DNA from: DASWJQ01 sp964517315
GTDB lineage: Bacteria; Chloroflexota; Anaerolineae; Anaerolineales; E44-bin32
NCBI GenBank assembly: GCA_964517315.1
Contig: CAZFCJ010000074.1
Location: forward strand, 1 to 17,655
Direction: 5' to 3'
Length of the DNA stretch: 17,655 nt
In this document: one piece after another, positions 14,592 to 17,655 of the stretch
Layout: each line of letters starts with the position of its first letter
Numbering within the stretch: position 1 is the first letter of the stretch
Position numbers and translations under genes: made by a program
The notes under the pieces: generated by a model
Told to the model about the DNA's origin: nothing
The model's database searches: none
Seen by the model: the letters and a program-made list of their open reading frames with translations, nothing else

Positions 14592-15770
14592 TCAACCCGC
14601 GATGCGACCGGACAGATCCTGCGCTTCGAATGGACCCGGCTCCGCGATCAGCGCCCGCGCTTCGTCCACTTTGCCCCAAACATTCCAAAGCAGAACGCCC
14701 CGGACGCGGCCGTCATCTAAATAGTAGACGACGCCCTTATTCCCCATGTCCTCCCAATCTTCGAAGGTTTTCATCCGGCGGTCCTGCAGCCCCACGGCTT
14801 CATAACCGAGATCGAACAGGTCGGAGTAGAAAAACGGCAGATAGTCGTAGGTGACGTCTTCCCCGGCCATCGACCGGCCCGCCATTTCCCCCATCGTGTT
14901 GGCGTTGTCCTCGTGCTCCACACGCAGCCACATACCAAGGTCCGAATTGTGGAATGAGGCCACATCTCCCGCGGCGTAGATGTCCGGGTGGCTGGACTGG
15001 AGCGAACTGTTGACCCGGATGCCGTCCTCCACGTCGACCCCCGCGGCCTCGGCGACCGCGCTGTTGGACCGGATTCCGAGCCCCGCGACCACGGCATCGA
15101 CGGTGACGCGTTTCCCTCCATCTGTGACGACCTCTGTCCCCTCCTCACCGGGGTTTAGTCCAACGACCGTGTCCCCGGTGATCAGGTTCACGCCGCGGCT
15201 CTGATAATAACTCTTTAGGAAGTCGGCGAGGTCGTCCGGAAAGCGCCCCGCGCCGATCCCCGGCTCGGGAAACACCATGGTGACCTTTCTGTCGTGTTGG
15301 GCCAGCGCCGCGGCCAGTTCGGACCCGATGAAGCCTCCACCCACAACCGCGAATCGCTCACGATTCTCCACCATCTCCCGAAGCCGTTGGTAATCCTGGA
15401 ACGTCCGGAAGTAGATCACGTCTCCGCCTCCGAACGGCAGCTCAACGGGCGTGCCGCCGGTTGCGAACAGCAGCTTCTCATAGCGATACACTTCGCCCTG
15501 ATCGTCGGTGAGCTCGTGGGCTTCAGGGTCCAAGTGGACGATCAAAGTGCTGAGGTGGAGTTCAGCCTGGCGGTCCTCGGTACCGCGCCAGATGTCGGAT
15601 TCGTCGGTCCCCTGCCACAAGCCCTTGGAGAGCGGAGGGCGGTCGTAGGGAGGATCGGGTTCGGCCGATATGACACCAATCGAGCCCTCGGGGTCGACGG
15701 CGCGGATGCCTTTGACCGCGGCGTCGCCGGTCATACCTCCACCAAGGATCAAATACTGATAGTCGGGCAT
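14592..15770 (-). CDS. FAD/NAD(P)-dependent pyridine-nucleotide-disulfide-family oxidoreductase
   Basis: 392 aa. The FAD-binding Rossmann loop is near the N-terminus (L-G-G-G-M-T-G, 9-15), followed by P-P-Y-D-R-P-P-L-S-K (40-49), a wording typical of ferredoxin reductases and AIF-like proteins. The NAD(P)H-binding loop is V-V-G-G-G-F-I-G-S-E (142-151), and the second FAD motif is I-Y-A-A-G-D-V-A (264-271). There is no C-x-x-C or C-x4-C, so it is not a thioredoxin or disulfide reductase. The C-terminal 110 residues resemble the reductase/AIF C-terminal domain. It probably passes electrons from NAD(P)H to a ferredoxin, quinone or other acceptor; no ferredoxin or oxygenase partner is in the window. 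ATG start with GGGAGG 9 nt upstream. Divergent from tRNA-Met. Confidence 0.9.
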   Translation of the reverse strand: MPDYQYLILGGGMTGDAAVKGIRAVDPEGSIGVISAEPDPPYDRPPLSKGLWQGTDESDIWRGTEDRQAELHLSTLIVHLDPEAHELTDDQGEVYRYEKLLFATGGTPVELPFGGGDVIYFRTFQDYQRLREMVENRERFAVVGGGFIGSELAAALAQHDRKVTMVFPEPGIGAGRFPDDLADFLKSYYQSRGVNLITGDTVVGLNPGEEGTEVVTDGGKRVTVDAVVAGLGIRSNSAVAEAAGVDVEDGIRVNSSLQSSHPDIYAAGDVASFHNSDLGMWLRVEHEDNANTMGEMAGRSMAGEDVTYDYLPFFYSDLFDLGYEAVGLQDRRMKTFEDWEDMGNKGVVYYLDDGRVRGVLLWNVWGKVDEARALIAEPGPFEAQDLSGRIAG

Positions 15771-15856
15771 TTCTTCGTGCCTCCCTTTCTTTCAGATGCA
15801 CTCCTCGGTTATTGTCCCACACGGTGCGATCTCAGCGCCTGGATAGCGCGCCTCCG

Positions 15857-15885
15857 TTGAAAAACGCCGTCCGCTCCGGTACAAT
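15857..15885 (+). promoter_or_regulatory. Sigma70-type promoter for tRNA-Met
   Basis: TTGAAA (15857-15862), a 17-nt spacer and TACAAT (15880-15885). The tRNA begins about 75 nt further on and no protein start lies between, so it most likely drives the tRNA gene. Confidence 0.75.
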
Positions 15886-15960
15886 GCACCAGCCATGGTC
15901 TTCAGCCAGTGGCGGTTCCACCTATACTTCTGCTTGCTCGGCTCATAATAATCAATTCAG

Positions 15961-16032
15961 GGCGCCGTAGCTCAGTGGTAGAGCAGGGGACTCATAAGCC
16001 CAAGGCCGAAGGTTCGAATCCTTCCGGCGCCA
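15961..16032 (+). tRNA. tRNA-Met (CAT)
   Basis: A 72-nt cloverleaf. Acceptor GGCGCCG pairs with CGGCGCC, the D stem is GCTC/GAGC, the anticodon loop is CTCATAA with anticodon CAT, the variable loop is AGGCC, the T arm is GAAGG-TTCGAAT-CCTTC, and the discriminator is A. The anticodon stem GGGGA/GCCCA has only three Watson-Crick pairs (28-30 with 40-42); the end positions are G-A and A-G mismatches. CCA is not encoded. The first base pair is G-C with normal D-arm features, so it is not the initiator. An Ile2 tRNA, which would need lysidine at the anticodon C, cannot be fully excluded, but elongator Met fits better. Confidence 0.93.
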
Positions 16033-16047
16033 CAGTACGAAATCTGG

Positions 16048-16072
16048 CGCCCCGCAGCGTTGCGGGGCGTTT
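16048..16072 (+). terminator. Intrinsic terminator of tRNA-Met
   Basis: CGCCCCGCA (16048-16056), a GCGT loop and TGCGGGGCG (16061-16069) make a perfect 9-bp GC-rich stem followed by TTT, starting 15 nt after the tRNA. The T tract is short but the stem is very strong. Confidence 0.75.
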
Positions 16073-16124
16073 CGCGTTCTCCGCGCAATCCCAGGTGAGC
16101 CACGCCGGACCGGACGGGTTCGCC

Positions 16125-16502
16125 TCACGAGGGGTGCACTTGATGGCCGGCCGCCCGCAGCGCGCGCAGCGCGCGGCGGATCCGATCCTCCTTGACGAGG
16201 AGATAATCGGTATCGTAAGTGGAGATGGCAAAGATCGGCACCCCGGCCTCGGCCAGGCATCCCGACAGGGCGGCCATAATGCCCACCTGATCGAACGGCA
16301 ACGGGCCGCGCACTTTCAATGCACGCCAGCCGCGCTCCCCCTGAGCGTTCTCTGGCAGCGCGGCCTCCGGACAAACGACGGACAGCTCATCCCTGGTACG
16401 GGTCACACACGACCACTCGGAGCCGGTGACGGATTGGGGAAGATCCGCTCCCGGCTCGTACCGGGCCACCGCCAGCTTCAGCGGGAGCAAGTCAAGCTCC
16501 AT
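16125..16502 (-). CDS. ACT-domain (CASTOR-like) amino-acid-sensing protein
   Basis: 125 aa from the ATG at 16502; a GTG at 16541 would add 13 poorly structured residues. The N-terminal half (1-55) has the alternating L-K-L-A-V-A-R-Y and W-S-C-V-T-R-T-R-D-E-L-S-V-V-C-P pattern of the first ACT-like repeat. Residues 63-122 form a clear ACT fold with G-P-L-P-F-D-Q-V-G-I-M-A-A-L and A-G-V-P-I-F-A-I-S-T-Y-D-T-D-Y-L-L-V. This is the small stand-alone ACT/CASTOR family, whose members bind amino acids; the ligand here is unknown. Its start overlaps the end of the upstream hydrolase gene by 11 nt, implying translational coupling and a shared physiological role, perhaps in peptide or amino-acid metabolism. 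Confidence 0.85.
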   Translation of the reverse strand: MELDLLPLKLAVARYEPGADLPQSVTGSEWSCVTRTRDELSVVCPEAALPENAQGERGWRALKVRGPLPFDQVGIMAALSGCLAEAGVPIFAISTYDTDYLLVKEDRIRRALRALRAAGHQVHPS

Positions 16503-17373
16503 GTCGACGCTGCCCTGTTCTGTGTCGGTCGAGGAAGTCACGTACCACCTTCACGTAGGCTTCGTTCTCTTCCACGAATGTCATGTGAGCGCTTTCTTCA
16601 AATACGACGAATTCCGCGTCCGGTATGGCCTCTGCCATGAGTTCAGAGGCCGCGACAGCGCAAGTTCGATCGTGGCGACCGGCGAGTATAAGGACCGGCT
16701 GAGGGATGTCCCCGAGCCGATTCTCGAGCTCGATCGCTCCGTATTCCTGGCGCGCGAAGTGGCGCAGCACGTCGGGGCTGAATACAGCTTCTTTCGTCCG
16801 ACCGGCGTAGTCCTGGATCTTCGGATCGAAGGGATCCATGAACTGGAACGGCATCTGGTCCTGCAGCAATGATCTGACGTCCGCCTGCGAGCGGGCGTGC
16901 TGTTCCCGTTCCCAGGATGACTGGACCTGCTCCCGCAGGTCCGCCGGCTCGAACGCTTGCAGATTCTCCTCGATGTGTTCGAGGAAGCGCGCGCTCGGCA
17001 GGCCGGAGGACACGATGGATCGGGCCGCAGCGCCGGGGAAGTCGACGGCGTGTTGCAGCGTCACAAACGCGCCGAAGGAGTGTCCGAGAACCGCGTACTC
17101 TTCGACTCCGAGTCCATCTGCGAGGCGGCTGACGTCCGCTGCCATCCGCTCCAGATTCCACGTGGCCGGGGGCGCAACCGGTGACCGCCCCTGGGCCCGC
17201 TGATCGACGAAGAGAAGCCGATAGTCGTCGGCGAGCCCATCAAGGTAATCGCCGAACATGTGGTGGTCCAGACCCGGACCTCCGTGGAGAATGAGCAGCG
17301 GGTACCCGCGGCCCCGCTCCACCACGTGGAGCTGCGTGTCGCCAATGTCGATGAAAGCGCCGTTCTGAGCCAT
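16492..17373 (-). CDS. Alpha/beta hydrolase, proline-iminopeptidase-like
   Basis: 293 aa, cytoplasmic (no signal peptide). The oxyanion motif H-G-G-P-G (30-34) together with V-D-Q-R-x-x-G-R-S (56-64) is the hallmark of the prolyl aminopeptidase (S33) branch. The nucleophile is Ser99 in G-H-S-F-G, the acid Asp235 in G-R-H-D-R-T, and the base His263 in E-S-A-H-M. A helical cap spans about 125-215. Members cleave N-terminal proline or other residues from peptides, though some are esterases or epoxide hydrolases. ATG start with GAGGAGG 5 nt upstream, a strong site. The downstream ACT gene overlaps its end by 11 nt. An AT-rich inverted repeat 92 bp upstream may be regulatory. Confidence 0.9.
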   Translation of the reverse strand: MAQNGAFIDIGDTQLHVVERGRGYPLLILHGGPGLDHHMFGDYLDGLADDYRLLFVDQRAQGRSPVAPPATWNLERMAADVSRLADGLGVEEYAVLGHSFGAFVTLQHAVDFPGAAARSIVSSGLPSARFLEHIEENLQAFEPADLREQVQSSWEREQHARSQADVRSLLQDQMPFQFMDPFDPKIQDYAGRTKEAVFSPDVLRHFARQEYGAIELENRLGDIPQPVLILAGRHDRTCAVAASELMAEAIPDAEFVVFEESAHMTFVEENEAYVKVVRDFLDRHRTGQRRHGA

Positions 17374-17464
17374 GGGTACCTCCTCGTCCCCGCCTCAAAC
17401 CCCCGGCTCACGGATCGTCGGCCTCTGCGGTTCTCCGGCCTTTTGTCAGCTTGCGGTCAGGGCG

Positions 17465-17478
17465 TCCAAATTTTTGGA
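17465..17478. promoter_or_regulatory. Inverted repeat upstream of the S33 hydrolase gene
   Basis: TCCAAA, TT, TTTGGA: a perfect 14-nt inverted repeat in a GC-rich intergenic region, 92 bp before the hydrolase start. The minus strand reads TTGGAC out of it, a poor -35 look-alike. It could be an operator; the evidence is only symmetry and position. Confidence 0.3.
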
Positions 17479-17569
17479 TCGGCACCCTCATCATCCTACC
17501 AAGCTGGACGGTCTGTTCGGGGCATTCTCCGGCCCCAGACCGATGGGGGGAACGTTGCGGAAGCCGCCA

Positions 17570-17599
17570 TAAGAAAACCGTCGGCGGCAGGCCGACGGT
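17570..17599 (-). terminator. Intrinsic terminator of tRNA-Pro
   Basis: ACCGTCGGC (17577-17585), loop GGCAG and GCCGACGGT (17591-17599) form a perfect 9-bp stem. Reading on the minus strand, it is followed by TTTTCTTAT, a proper T tract. It starts 9 nt after the 3' end of the tRNA. Confidence 0.85.
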
Positions 17600-17607
17600 C
17601 TCTTAGG

Positions 17608-17655
17608 TCGGGGCGGGCGGATTTGAACCGCCGACCCCCTGCACCCCATGCAGGT
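17608..17655 (-). tRNA. tRNA-Pro (GGG), partial, cut by window end
   Basis: On the minus strand the 3' part of a tRNA is visible. The anticodon stem-loop is CCTGC-ATGGGGT-GCAGG with anticodon GGG, the variable loop GGGTC, the T arm GGCGG-TTCAAAT-CCGCC, the acceptor 3' strand CGCCCCG, and the discriminator A at 17608. CCA is not encoded. The acceptor implies a 5' strand CGGGGCG, matching the C1 start usual for bacterial tRNA-Pro. The D arm and 5' end lie beyond the window. Confidence 0.9.

Noticed and set aside
15909..16374. Open frames across the tRNA-Met reading S-S-V-V-E-Q-G-T-H or K-D-S-N-L-R-P-W-A-Y on either strand
   Set aside because: Classic false proteins produced by translating a tRNA gene.
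1..17655. Insertion sequences, prophage, toxin-antitoxin or defence-system genes
   Set aside because: No transposase, integrase, terminal inverted repeats with target duplication, toxin-antitoxin pair or known defence domain could be recognised on either strand.

Overview
The window is GC-rich, densely packed bacterial chromosome with no phage, transposon or CRISPR signature. Lipoprotein and membrane-anchored proteins with long Thr/Pro/Ser/Ala linkers, frequent GTG/TTG starts and small orphan membrane proteins suggest a member of the Chloroflexota (Anaerolineae, Caldilineae or a relative). This is an inference from style; no rRNA or phylogenetic marker is present.

Region 1 (1-5.8 kb). A 5'-truncated lipase-maturation-factor-like membrane protein converges on an MpaB/DUF2236-family oxygenase-like gene. 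Divergent from the latter is a TetR repressor of the LmrA/YxaF type. A perfect 24-bp palindrome overlaps its predicted -10 box and resembles the LmrA/YxaF operator known from Bacillus. An NAD(P)-binding SDR/NmrA-like gene follows. Next comes a metallo-beta-lactamase-fold gene that looks broken: a frameshift in a T8 run plus a lost metal-ligand His. An MFS efflux transporter follows. Together this looks like a small redox/detoxification and efflux neighbourhood, possibly under the TetR protein.

Region 2 (5.9-10.4 kb). On the minus strand are a lipoprotein alpha/beta hydrolase, an unrecognised 506-aa membrane-anchored extracytoplasmic protein with a repetitive linker, a tandem-domain universal stress protein, and a short two-helix membrane ORF that may be the N-terminal remnant of a larger permease. 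A 67-aa two-helix membrane protein lies on the plus strand.

Region 3 (10.4-14.2 kb). RNA 3'-phosphate cyclase (rtcA) converges, 11 bp apart, on a Clp1/Grc3-type polynucleotide 5'-kinase. One gene would modify RNA 3' ends and the other 5'-OH ends; this is the most interesting pairing in the window. ATP-dependent PEP carboxykinase (pckA) lies upstream of the kinase on the same strand.

Region 4 (14.2-17.7 kb). After a 374-bp gene-free gap comes an FAD/NAD(P) pyridine-nucleotide-disulfide-type oxidoreductase. Then a tRNA-Met(CAT) has a near-consensus promoter and a terminator. An overlapping pair follows, a proline-iminopeptidase-like hydrolase and an ACT-domain protein. The window ends inside a tRNA-Pro(GGG) on the minus strand, with its own intrinsic terminator.
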